DNA of 64,000 bases from an uncultured Pelagibacteraceae bacterium (lineage in GTDB: Bacteria > Pseudomonadota > Alphaproteobacteria > Pelagibacterales > Pelagibacteraceae). The stretch lies in assembly GCA_902557215.1 (NCBI GenBank), contig CACDZM010000002.1, forward strand, positions 123,679 through 187,678. Reading direction: 5' to 3'. The notes below the pieces were generated by a model. It saw only the letters and a list, made by a program, of their open reading frames with translations. It did not search any database and was not told where the DNA came from. The position numbers were made by a program, and so were the translations under genes. Shown here piece after piece: positions 33,115 to 41,061 of this stretch (its first letter is position 1; each line of letters begins with the position of its first letter).

Positions 33115-33121
33115 AGAGGAG
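33115..33121 (+). promoter_or_regulatory. Strong Shine-Dalgarno of dctP
   Basis: AGAGGAG lies five bases before the dctP ATG. Good Shine-Dalgarno matches are uncommon in this window, where many genes are reached by overlap of stop and start, so this one points to high translation of the binding protein. The 117-base spacer upstream probably also holds the promoter, but I cannot place it with confidence. Confidence 0.7.
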
Positions 33122-33126
33122 AAATA

Positions 33127-34284
33127 ATGACAAAAGAAAATAAATCGTTGAAGATTAAAACATCTTCAAGACGTAAGTTCTTTAAGACTGCCGCAAAAGC
33201 AGGAGCTGTTGCTGCTGCTACTGTTGCAATGCCAAACATTGCAAGGTCGGATGGTCATGTAACTTTAAAGATGCAGGCAGCTTGGCCTTCAGGCGCAAAC
33301 ATTTTTTTTGAAATGGCTGGAGACTACTGCAACATGGTTAAAGAAATGTCAGGAGGTTCATTAAGAATAGACCTTCAACCAGTTGGAGCAGTTGTAAAAA
33401 CTTCAGAAATTGGAGCCGCTGTTAGTGATGGTAACCTAGATATGGGTCACTGGGTAACAGCTTATTGGTATGGTAAAAACCCTGCCGCTTCTCTTTTTGG
33501 AACTGGTCCTTCGTATGGAATGTCATCTCAAGAAGTAATGGGATGGATGGAGTACGGTGGAGGAAGAAAACTATATGATGAAACACTTGCTAAAGTGGGA
33601 TTTGATTATATTGGTTTTTTCCATATGCCTATGCCAGCGCAGCCTTTTGGTTGGTTCAAAAAGAATGTAACAAAAGTATCTGATGTTAAAGGCATGAAGT
33701 ATAGAACAGTTGGTCTAGCGACTAACGTTTTAACTGCTATGGGAATGGTTGTAAGACAATTACCAGGTGGTGAAATCCAACCAGCAATGAAAACTGGATT
33801 GATTGATGCTGCTGAATTTAACAACCCAACATCAGACTCACAGTTTGGAATGCAAGATGTATCTAAACACTATCATTTAGGTAGTTTCCACCAATCTCAA
33901 GAAATGTTTGAGATACCGGTGAACAAGAAAAGATACAACAGCCTTTCACCAGCTCATCAAGCTATATTGAAAAATGCTGCTTATGCTGCTAACTCAGATA
34001 ACTACTTTAAAGCTTTAGTTAGATATTCTGCTGACTTAGCTAAGTTAATGAATGAGCATAAAGTAAATGTATACCAAACATCTGACGCTATTTTAGCTGA
34101 ACAGTTAAAAGGTTGGGATAAAATAGTAGCTGAATTTTCTGGAAAAGATCCTTTCTTTAAGAAAATTATAGCATCTCAGAAAGCATACGCTAAGAGAACA
34201 ATGAAGTATCTGTTGATGAATCAACCGAACTACAAATTAGCTTATGAAAATGAGTTTGGTCCAATTGCAAAAGTTAAAATTTAA
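33127..34284 (+). CDS. dctP: TRAP transporter substrate-binding protein DctP (Tat-type signal)
   Basis: This periplasmic solute-binding protein of a TRAP transporter has 385 residues. The N-terminus carries a twin-arginine pattern (SSRRKFFKTAAKAGAVAAA) followed by an Ala-rich hydrophobic stretch and a likely cleavage near IARSDG. The mature part shows DctP/TakP-group features: SGGSLRIDLQPVGAVV, SDGNLDMGHWV, YRTVGLATNVL (with the carboxylate-binding Arg) and the LIDAAEFNNPTSD helix. TakP-like proteins bind 2-oxoacids, which fits the neighbouring oxidases, but the ligand here is inferred. It has a strong Shine-Dalgarno and is followed by an intrinsic terminator. Confidence 0.9.
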   Translation: MTKENKSLKIKTSSRRKFFKTAAKAGAVAAATVAMPNIARSDGHVTLKMQAAWPSGANIFFEMAGDYCNMVKEMSGGSLRIDLQPVGAVVKTSEIGAAVSDGNLDMGHWVTAYWYGKNPAASLFGTGPSYGMSSQEVMGWMEYGGGRKLYDETLAKVGFDYIGFFHMPMPAQPFGWFKKNVTKVSDVKGMKYRTVGLATNVLTAMGMVVRQLPGGEIQPAMKTGLIDAAEFNNPTSDSQFGMQDVSKHYHLGSFHQSQEMFEIPVNKKRYNSLSPAHQAILKNAAYAANSDNYFKALVRYSADLAKLMNEHKVNVYQTSDAILAEQLKGWDKIVAEFSGKDPFFKKIIASQKAYAKRTMKYLLMNQPNYKLAYENEFGPIAKVKI

Positions 34285-34308
34285 TTAGCTTTTAAAAAAA
34301 TTAAAATT

Positions 34309-34337
34309 AAGGGGGTTTAAAAACCCCCTTTTTTTTT
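34309..34337 (+). terminator. Intrinsic terminator between dctP and dctQ
   Basis: AAGGGGGTT pairs with AACCCCCTT around a TAAA loop (stem core 34311-34317 with 34322-34328), followed by nine T. In this AT-rich window it stands out as the only clear rho-independent terminator I found. It lies 25 bases after the dctP stop and 24 before the dctQ start, so it should end part of the transcripts and give more binding protein than permease. Confidence 0.9.
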
Positions 34338-34360
34338 ACGAAAATTTACTATATTTTAAA

Positions 34361-34939
34361 ATGATGATGTCATCTTACATTAAATTTGCAGACACACTTA
34401 GTACATCAATGGGAAAAGCTTTTTCATGGTGTATTGTTATTTTAATGGGAGGGACTGTTTATGAAGTGGTAATGGCATATGCTTTCAATAAACCAACACT
34501 ATGGAATTTTGATTTTAGTATGCAAATGTACGGAGCTATACTAATGATGTCAGGTGCATACTGCTTAGCTACAGAAGCTCATGTAAGAGGAGATGTAATT
34601 TATAGATTATTCAGCCAAAAAACTCAGGCGTGGATAGATTTGATACTATATTTTGTATTTTTCTTTCCAGGTGTATTGGCATTAGCGTTTTATGGTTATG
34701 AGTACGCAGCTCAAGCTTGGAAAGTAAAAGAGACAAGTTGGAGTAGTCCTGCTCAAATTCAAATTTATATGGTTAAATCAATGATTCCTGCTGCAGGAAT
34801 TATGTTAATTATTCAAGGAATAGGCGAGGTGTTTAGATCAATAATTTGCATTCAAACAGGTCATTGGCCAGCAAGAATGGTTGTCGCTGAAGAGACAGAA
34901 AAAATTTTAATGAGAAGCTCTCAAGAGGAAAATAAATAA
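34361..34939 (+). CDS. dctQ: TRAP transporter small permease DctQ
   Basis: This is the four-helix small membrane subunit of the TRAP transporter, 192 residues. Hydrophobic segments occur at about residues 20-40, 55-75, 95-120 and 140-160, with the DctQ-type GAYCLATEAHVRGDVIYRLF stretch (family motif with HVRVD/HVRGD) between the second and third helices. Three consecutive ATG-type codons (MMMSS) make the exact start uncertain by a few residues. dctM follows after four bases. The C-terminal tail is cytoplasmic and charged. Confidence 0.92.
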   Translation: MMMSSYIKFADTLSTSMGKAFSWCIVILMGGTVYEVVMAYAFNKPTLWNFDFSMQMYGAILMMSGAYCLATEAHVRGDVIYRLFSQKTQAWIDLILYFVFFFPGVLALAFYGYEYAAQAWKVKETSWSSPAQIQIYMVKSMIPAAGIMLIIQGIGEVFRSIICIQTGHWPARMVVAEETEKILMRSSQEENK

Positions 34940-34943
34940 ATTT

Positions 34944-36302
34944 ATGTTTGGCTTAACTAATCCAGAAGTTGCTATTTTGATGATGGGTGTTTTCCTTTTT
35001 TCTGTTTTGTTAGGCTTTCCGATTGCTTTTACTCTAATGGCAATGGGAATTGGTTTTGGTTATTATGCTTATTACGATCCAGTTTTGATGGATCATCTCT
35101 TCGATAATAGAATTTTTTCTTTATTTGTAAAAAACACATACACAGTTATGGATAATAACGTTCTTACTGCAGTGCCTCTCTTTTTATTCATGGGATATTT
35201 AGTTGAGAGAGCGGGTATTGTAGCTAAACTTTTCTTTGCAATTAGATTAGCCGCGCATAGATTACCAGCATCAATGGCTGTAGCAGCATTAATAACATGC
35301 ACATTATTTTCAACTGCAACAGGTATTATTGGAGCAGTTGTAACTTTGATGGGATTATTAGCTTGGCCAGCAATGGTTAAAGCTGGATATGATAAAAAAT
35401 TTGCTTCTGGAATAATTTGTAGTGGCGGATGTTTGGGTATTTTAATACCACCAAGCATTATGCTTATTGTTTATTCTGTTATTGCCCAATTATCTCCATT
35501 AAGATTATTTGCTGCTGCGATTTTTCCAGGATTAATGTTGGCAGGTCTTTATATCGCTTATGCAGTGATAAGAGCATGGTTGAATCCTTCACTAGCACCG
35601 AGACCTCCAAAAGAAGATATTCCTCCAAGAGCAGAGATTTTAAAAGAGGTATTGGTCTCTTTTGTTCCTTTATTTGGGTTAATAATGTTAGTGCTAGGTA
35701 CGATCTTAGCAGGAATTGCAACCCCTGCCGAAGCTGCAGCTGCAGGTGCTTTTGGGGCATTAATACTTTCTTGGTTTTATAAAACACTTAAATGGCAAAA
35801 TTTTAAAGAGTCAGTTTTTTTAACAGCAAAAACCACTGCTATGATAATGTGGCTTTTTATTGGATCTTGGACTTTCTCTTCAGTCTTCTCTTATCTAGGA
35901 GGTCATGAAGTATTTGAACATTTTTTCACATCTATAAATATAACTACTTGGCAATTTTTGATTATAACTCAAATAATAATTTTTCTATTAGGATGGCCTT
36001 TAGAGTGGACTGAGATCTTAATTATATTTGTACCGATATTTTTACCACTTCTTGAAATATTTGACGTTAATCCATATTTCTTTGCAATGTTAATTGCTTT
36101 AAACCTACAAACATCTTTTTTGACACCACCGATGGCAATGTCCGCATATTATCTTAAAGGTGTCCAGAAAACTAACGTTGAATTGTTGGAGATATTTAGA
36201 GGTATCATGCCATTTTTAAGTATTGTAATTTTTGGAATGTTCTTAATGTATATGTTTCCTGGAATTGCACTTTGGCTGCCAGACGTATTGTTTGCTGACT
36301 AA
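34944..36302 (+). CDS. dctM: TRAP transporter large permease DctM
   Basis: This is the large membrane subunit (452 residues) that carries out Na+-coupled solute import in a TRAP system. It begins with the typical LMMGVFLFSVLLGFPIAFTL helix and contains VPLFLFMGYLVERAGI, the TGIIGAVVTLMGLLAWPAM segment, SGGCLGILIPPSIMLIVY (family motif GxxGxLIPPSixxxxYG), ATPAEAAAAGAFGALIL, and a C-terminal LTPPMAMSAYYLKGV stretch. About 11 to 13 hydrophobic segments are visible. It forms a unit with dctQ (4-base gap) and the downstream amidase (5-base gap). Confidence 0.95.
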   Translation: MFGLTNPEVAILMMGVFLFSVLLGFPIAFTLMAMGIGFGYYAYYDPVLMDHLFDNRIFSLFVKNTYTVMDNNVLTAVPLFLFMGYLVERAGIVAKLFFAIRLAAHRLPASMAVAALITCTLFSTATGIIGAVVTLMGLLAWPAMVKAGYDKKFASGIICSGGCLGILIPPSIMLIVYSVIAQLSPLRLFAAAIFPGLMLAGLYIAYAVIRAWLNPSLAPRPPKEDIPPRAEILKEVLVSFVPLFGLIMLVLGTILAGIATPAEAAAAGAFGALILSWFYKTLKWQNFKESVFLTAKTTAMIMWLFIGSWTFSSVFSYLGGHEVFEHFFTSINITTWQFLIITQIIIFLLGWPLEWTEILIIFVPIFLPLLEIFDVNPYFFAMLIALNLQTSFLTPPMAMSAYYLKGVQKTNVELLEIFRGIMPFLSIVIFGMFLMYMFPGIALWLPDVLFAD

Positions 36303-36307
36303 TAAAT

Positions 36308-37633
36308 ATGATTGATATTTTTTCGTTAAGTGTGGAAGAAATGGCCCAAAATATTAAAGAAGGTCAAATTACTTCAGTTGAAATTTGTGAAAAGTATATT
36401 GAAAGAATTAATAAGTTTGAGAAAGATGTAAAAGCTTGGGCTCATTTTGATAAAAAAATTTTGTTGGAGAAAGCTGCAGAGTCAGATGAGCATAGAAAAT
36501 CAGGAAAACCTGTAGGACCATTACACGGTGTTCCTATAGCTTTAAAAGATATAATTGGGACGGTAGATATGCCAACAGAGTGTGGTACATCTATAAGAAA
36601 AGGAAAATCTTATTCTCAGAACGCTGAAATAGTTGAGCTTTTGAATTCTGCTGGTGCTGTCGTTATGGGTAAAACTGCTACGTCAGAACTAGCTTATCTC
36701 GGACCTCCAAAAACAACTAATCCTCATGATTATTCTCGAACGCCAGGAGGTTCCTCTAGCGGATCTGCAGCAGTGGTAGCGTCACTGATGGCGCCATTAT
36801 CAATAGGATCTCAAACAGGAGGATCGGTCATCAGACCTGCCTCTTATTGTGGAGTAGTAGGATATAAACCTACATATGGTCTTATTTCAAGAAATGGAGT
36901 TTTAAGAACTTCATATATATTAGATCATATTGGCTTATTTGGAAGAAATGTAGAGGATGTTGCATTATTAGCTAAAGTTTTAATTAAAAAGGATCAGTAT
37001 GATCCTGCAACTATTTATTATTCAGCTGAAAATATTTTAGAGGAAACAAAAAAAGGACCACTATTTGAACCAAAATTTATCTTTTATAAATCAGATTATT
37101 GGAAAATAGTGGATAAAAAATCAAGAGAGTCCTTTGAATATTTTATAAAGTCATTTAAAAATGTTGAGGTATTCGATACACCATCTTATTTTAAAGATAT
37201 TCATAAATATCATCAAATTATTCATGAAACTGATTTAGCTAATAATTTTAGTTTATATTACAAAAAATACAGAAATAAATTATCAAAGTTTATGCAAACC
37301 GCTATAGCTAAAGGTAATAAACATTCTGCAAAAGATTATGCTGAAGCAATTGACTTCAGAAAAAGAAGCTATGAGTCTTATCAGGAAGTTTTCGAAGATT
37401 ATCATGGTGTTCTTACTGCTGCTAGTCCTGGTGTTGCTCCAAAAGGTCTAAAAAGTACAGGCACAGCAGAATTCAATAAAGTTTGGTCATACCTGGGAAC
37501 GCCTTGTATATCTCTTCCGCTACTTGAAGGTGAAAATAACCTACCTTTAGGAGTACAGCTCATAGGTGATAGATACGATGATCACAGATTTTTAGGTGTT
37601 GCTAATTGGCTAGAAAAGGAATGTAATAACTAA
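36308..37633 (+). CDS. Amidase (amidase signature family)
   Basis: This 441-residue Ser-cisSer-Lys hydrolase acts on a carboxamide. The catalytic Lys is in GVPIALKDIIG, the Gly/Ser-rich signature is TPGGSSSGSAAVVAS, and the nucleophile region is SIGSQTGGSVIRPASYCG, followed by GYKPTYGLISRNGV. It could be a general amidase or GatA-like, but the lack of gatB/gatC nearby and the divergent C-terminus argue against a tRNA amidotransferase. Cotranscription with dctQM suggests that the imported compound, or a product, is an amide or ureido acid; this is speculative. Confidence 0.88.
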   Translation: MIDIFSLSVEEMAQNIKEGQITSVEICEKYIERINKFEKDVKAWAHFDKKILLEKAAESDEHRKSGKPVGPLHGVPIALKDIIGTVDMPTECGTSIRKGKSYSQNAEIVELLNSAGAVVMGKTATSELAYLGPPKTTNPHDYSRTPGGSSSGSAAVVASLMAPLSIGSQTGGSVIRPASYCGVVGYKPTYGLISRNGVLRTSYILDHIGLFGRNVEDVALLAKVLIKKDQYDPATIYYSAENILEETKKGPLFEPKFIFYKSDYWKIVDKKSRESFEYFIKSFKNVEVFDTPSYFKDIHKYHQIIHETDLANNFSLYYKKYRNKLSKFMQTAIAKGNKHSAKDYAEAIDFRKRSYESYQEVFEDYHGVLTAASPGVAPKGLKSTGTAEFNKVWSYLGTPCISLPLLEGENNLPLGVQLIGDRYDDHRFLGVANWLEKECNN

Positions 37634-37810
37634 ATGCAAAAGTTTACAACATTTTTGGGGTCTTTGCTCGCAATAGCTTTTTTAGTGGGTCTTGCATTTA
37701 CATTAACTAGATCATCAATGATAGGTTTTTTTGATGTGTTACCTGTTTACATATTAATGGGTATTGCGATTTTTATGATGGTCTATGAAGCTTTCTTTGA
37801 TAAAAAATAA
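37634..37810 (+). CDS. Small two-helix membrane protein (58 aa), unknown
   Basis: This ORF is below the track's size cut-off. It starts at an ATG directly after the amidase TAA (no gap) and encodes 58 residues: MQKFTTFLGSLLAIAFLVGL, then AFTLTRSSMIGFFDVLPVYI, then LMGIAIFMMVYEAFFDKK. Two hydrophobic helices (about 7-23 and 32-52) are joined by a short loop with RSSMIGFFD. There is no family I can name. The abutment to the amidase and the coherent membrane topology make it likely to be real and the last member of the TRAP-amidase unit. Confidence 0.65.
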   Translation: MQKFTTFLGSLLAIAFLVGLAFTLTRSSMIGFFDVLPVYILMGIAIFMMVYEAFFDKK

Positions 37811-37830
37811 TTATTCAAAATTTTAAACGA

Positions 37831-38736
37831 TTGAATACTAAAGTAAAAAATCTTTTAGCATTTTCACTTTTATTTATTCAGCCAATATTTATGGCATCAA
37901 ACTTAGTTGTTGCGAGAGGTGGAGTTGAATATGTTCCGCCAATTTCTCTAGCTTTTTGGAGATGGACATTAGTTTTTGTTATCCTTTTGCCTTTTACTTA
38001 TTTGTCTTTAAGAAAAAATTATAAGATTATAAAAAATGAATTTAAAAAACTTTTATTTTTAGGAGCCATGGGATGTGGAGTATGTGGAGCCTTCCCTTTT
38101 TTAGCTGGAAAAACTACTACAGTTACAAATATGGGAATAATTTATACTTCCTCTCCAATTTTTATAATTTTAATATCTAGTTTCTTTTTTCATGAAAAGA
38201 TTAATTTTACTAAGATAATTGGTCTAATTTCATGTTTAATTGGTGTTTTTGCGATTATTATTAAGGTAGATCTTGATTTATTGATTAATCTTAATTTTAC
38301 AATTGGTGATTTATGGATGCTGGCAGCTGCTATCGGTTGGGCTTTATATTCAATTTATTTATTTCACTGGAAATCAAAGCTCAAGATTTTTCAAAGATTT
38401 ACCTTAATTGCATTTTTTGGTGCTTTGAGTTTATTTCCTTTTTATATTGGCGAAGAATTTTTTTTTGAGAGAACAACATTTAGTAATGAATTTTTTATGT
38501 GGATTATTTTTGCTGCTATTTCTCCAGGAATTTTAGCTTTTACTCTTTATACAGTGGCTCAAAAAAAACTTGGTGCCTCTCTAACTGGATTTACATTATA
38601 TGTTTTCACAATTTACGGTGCGATTTATGGTTACTTTTTATTTGGAGAAAAACTTGAGAATTACCATTTAATTGGAACAGTTTTAGTATTTATTGGAGTA
38701 TATTTAGCAAAGAAGAAAAATGTTAAACAAATTTAG
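37831..38736 (+). CDS. DMT superfamily permease (EamA domain)
   Basis: This drug/metabolite-type transporter has 301 residues, ten predicted helices and two EamA repeats. Typical features are FMASNLVVARGG and PISLAFWRWTLVFVILLPF in the first repeat, the TTVTNMGIIYTSSPIFIIL helix with PIF, ISCLIGVFAIIIK, then ALYSIYLFHWKSK and FTLYVFTIYGAIYGYFLFGE in the second repeat. The substrate is unknown; members often export amino acids or metabolites. It starts at a TTG, and a nearby ATG in frame is only found at MASNL (residue 22), which would cut the first helix. It overlaps the next gene by 17 bases. Confidence 0.85.
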   Translation: MNTKVKNLLAFSLLFIQPIFMASNLVVARGGVEYVPPISLAFWRWTLVFVILLPFTYLSLRKNYKIIKNEFKKLLFLGAMGCGVCGAFPFLAGKTTTVTNMGIIYTSSPIFIILISSFFFHEKINFTKIIGLISCLIGVFAIIIKVDLDLLINLNFTIGDLWMLAAAIGWALYSIYLFHWKSKLKIFQRFTLIAFFGALSLFPFYIGEEFFFERTTFSNEFFMWIIFAAISPGILAFTLYTVAQKKLGASLTGFTLYVFTIYGAIYGYFLFGEKLENYHLIGTVLVFIGVYLAKKKNVKQI

Positions 38737-39538
38737 GAAAAAATTGACTCAAATTATTTTAATCTTATTTTTTATTTATTTTTCAATTTTAGTCTTTTTG
38801 TACTTTAACCAAAGAAATTTATTGTATCACCCAAATGAAAATAATTATTCTGGAGATAAAATTTCTGTTGAAATTAAAAAAGTTAAGATATTGACTTCGG
38901 ATAATATTGAATTACTTGGATGGTATCATGAGAAAAATCTCAAAGACTATAAAACATTAGTTTTTTTCCATGGAAATGCAGGATCTTTAGAAAATAGAAT
39001 TTATAAGCTTAATCATTTCAAAAACATGGATTTAAATTTTTTGATTATAGCCTGGAGAGGTTTTAGTGGAAATAAAGGTAATCCCTCAGAATTAGGTCTG
39101 TATGAAGATGGTCAAAGTGCCGTCGATTGGCTTATTGAAAAAGGTATAAGAAAAAAAAATATTATCCTTTATGGGGAGTCTCTAGGCACTGGGGTAGCTA
39201 CACATCTTGCACAAAACAAAGATTTTGCAGGAATAATTTTGGAAACACCATTTACTTCCATGATAGATGCTGCCAAAACTTTCTATCCTTATATTCCAGT
39301 CAAGTTACTACTTAAAGATAAGTATGAAAATTCAAAAAAATTAAAAAATATAAATATACCATTACTAGTGATGCATGGAAAAAAAGATCAAATAGTTCCA
39401 TTTCAGATGGGTAAAAAAATTTATGAATTAGCTAATAGACCAAAATATTCCTATTTTACAAAATATGACAATCATATGATGGAATACGATGAAGATTTGA
39501 TATTTGCCCTTGAATCTTTTTTGAAAAGTTTAAATTAA
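38720..39538 (+). CDS. Membrane-anchored alpha/beta hydrolase (ABHD13/YfhR-like)
   Basis: This serine hydrolase of 272 residues has an N-terminal membrane helix (about 10-30) and the linker RNLLYHPNENNY common in this group. The fold shows VFFHGNAGSLENRI (oxyanion HGNAG), nucleophile elbow LYGESLGTGVA, acid HGKKDQIVPFQMG, and a histidine in YDNHMMEYDED. The ester or thioester substrate is unknown. It overlaps the end of the DMT transporter by 17 bases and is probably cotranscribed with it. Confidence 0.85.
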   Translation: MLNKFRKKLTQIILILFFIYFSILVFLYFNQRNLLYHPNENNYSGDKISVEIKKVKILTSDNIELLGWYHEKNLKDYKTLVFFHGNAGSLENRIYKLNHFKNMDLNFLIIAWRGFSGNKGNPSELGLYEDGQSAVDWLIEKGIRKKNIILYGESLGTGVATHLAQNKDFAGIILETPFTSMIDAAKTFYPYIPVKLLLKDKYENSKKLKNINIPLLVMHGKKDQIVPFQMGKKIYELANRPKYSYFTKYDNHMMEYDEDLIFALESFLKSLN

Positions 39539-39587
39539 GCCATAATCTCAACAAATATATTTCAAAATTTTTTTATAGCTTGATAAT

Positions 39588-40151
39588 GTGAGAAAATTTT
39601 TATTAATACTCTTATCTTATTTAACATTTACAAATATTGTTAATTCACAAGAAAAACTTTTCCAGCCCGATGATTTATTTCACATAGATAATATGGATTC
39701 TCATAACAAAGAGTTTAGTTTATATTTTAAAGGCAGAGAAAAATCTATTTTAGCAAGAGGTGAGGAAAGTAATTATATAAACGATTATCCAAAAGATCTG
39801 TATATTTACAATTATTCAACTAAGTCATCTTCTCCTTTAATCTCTTATGATTGGTTTCCATCTCAAGCAAAATATTTTCTTCAGGAATATGACTTTCCAG
39901 TATTTCCTGATGATTTTGCATATTATTTATTAGAGGATGACAAAACATTGGTGATGATTAGTGCAGTAAAAAGTTTAAATGCAAATTTTAAGTATGATAT
40001 TAGTAAGAAAAAATTAGAACTCTATCCCACTACAGGAAAGTTTGACTTTATAATTTCATCATTTTCAAAAGATTGTGGGTATTATAAATTTAAAGATAAT
40101 TACAAATGTAATATCTACAAACCATTAATTTCTAGTAATTTGATTAATTAA
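39588..40151 (+). CDS. Secreted protein, unknown function
   Basis: I do not recognise this 187-residue product. It begins at a GTG with a good signal peptide (MRKFLLILLSYLTFTNIVNS). The mature part is rich in Tyr, Phe and Asp, has alternating strand-like segments (EFSLYFKGREKSILA, DLYIYNYS, FDFIISSF), and has two late cysteines (KDCGYYK and NYKCNIYK) that could form a disulfide. A 49-base spacer precedes it. It converges on ftsY, overlapping its stop by eight bases. Confidence 0.65.
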   Translation: MRKFLLILLSYLTFTNIVNSQEKLFQPDDLFHIDNMDSHNKEFSLYFKGREKSILARGEESNYINDYPKDLYIYNYSTKSSSPLISYDWFPSQAKYFLQEYDFPVFPDDFAYYLLEDDKTLVMISAVKSLNANFKYDISKKKLELYPTTGKFDFIISSFSKDCGYYKFKDNYKCNIYKPLISSNLIN

Positions 40152-41061
40152 CTTGGGTAAATGCTTCAGCAAATTTTTCGGCATCAAATAACTGAAGGTC
40201 GTCCTCTTTTTCACCTAAGCCTAATGCAATAATGGGAAGTTTATATTTTTTAGCTAATGCTAAAAGTATGCCACCTTTTGCTGTTCCATCTAATTTAGTC
40301 ATTACAACACCTGTTATAGGAATTATTTTATTAAATTCTTCAACCTGATTAATTATATTTTGTCCAGATGTAGCATCTAAAACTAAAATAACATTGTGGG
40401 GCGCTTCAGTATCAATTTTTTTTAGAACATTTGCTATTTTTTTGTATTCTTCCATAAGATTTTTTTTATTTTGAAGTCTGCCGGCTGTATCTATTAATAC
40501 TTGATGAAAATTATTGTTAATTGCTTTTTCAACTGCCCTATATGCCACCGATGCGGGATCAGCACCTTGAGAAGATTTGGTAATTGAAACATTAATTTTA
40601 TTTGCCCAATTTTCTAGTTGTTCAATTGCTGCTGCTCTAAAAGTATCTGAGGCTGCAAACATAACTTTATTGCCATTAGATTTTAAAATTTTACCAATTT
40701 TACCGATAGTTGTCGTTTTTCCAACTCCATTAACTCCTGAAACTAAAGTTGAATTAAGTTTTTCTTTTTTCTCAAAAAATGAGTTATTCTCTAAAGGTTT
40801 CATTAAAGAAATTATGTACTCTTTTAAAATATAATTTATCTCACTAGTTAGATCTTTGTTTGGATCGATTTTTTTATTCGAAATAATTTCTTTTATTTCT
40901 GATGCAGCTTCTAAACCTACATCTGATTGAATCAAAAATTCCTCTATTTTATCTAAATTTTTATCATCTATCTCTTTTTTTATTATTATTTCTTTTAGAC
41001 CGGATGTAAGTGCAGAAGCGCTTTTTTGAAAGCCAATTTTAAATTTATCAAAAATTCCCAT
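40144..41061 (-). CDS. ftsY: Signal recognition particle receptor FtsY
   Basis: FtsY is the SRP receptor GTPase that docks ribosome-Ffh complexes at the SecYEG translocon. The 305 residues comprise the N and G domains only; the long acidic A domain of E. coli is absent, as in many Alphaproteobacteria. G-motifs are intact: G1 GVNGVGKTTTIGKI, DTFRAAAIEQLENWA, G3 DTAGRLQNK, G4 TKLDGTAKGG, and the G5 region ALGLGEKEDDLQ. It follows dapF with one shared base on the minus strand; its partner ffh starts about 1 kb away on the other strand. Confidence 0.96.
   Translation of the reverse strand: MGIFDKFKIGFQKSASALTSGLKEIIIKKEIDDKNLDKIEEFLIQSDVGLEAASEIKEIISNKKIDPNKDLTSEINYILKEYIISLMKPLENNSFFEKKEKLNSTLVSGVNGVGKTTTIGKIGKILKSNGNKVMFAASDTFRAAAIEQLENWANKINVSITKSSQGADPASVAYRAVEKAINNNFHQVLIDTAGRLQNKKNLMEEYKKIANVLKKIDTEAPHNVILVLDATSGQNIINQVEEFNKIIPITGVVMTKLDGTAKGGILLALAKKYKLPIIALGLGEKEDDLQLFDAEKFAEAFTQVN

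Noticed and set aside
35093-35787. Three overlapping ORFs (35093-35458 -, 35429-35782 +, 35479-35787 -) within dctM
   Set aside because: All are shadows of the intact DctM frame, which shows family motifs throughout; no sign of a frameshift.
36308-37633. Amidase as GatA of the Glu-tRNA(Gln) amidotransferase
   Set aside because: gatB and gatC are not adjacent, the protein sits in a TRAP operon, and the C-terminal half is unlike GatA as far as I can judge.
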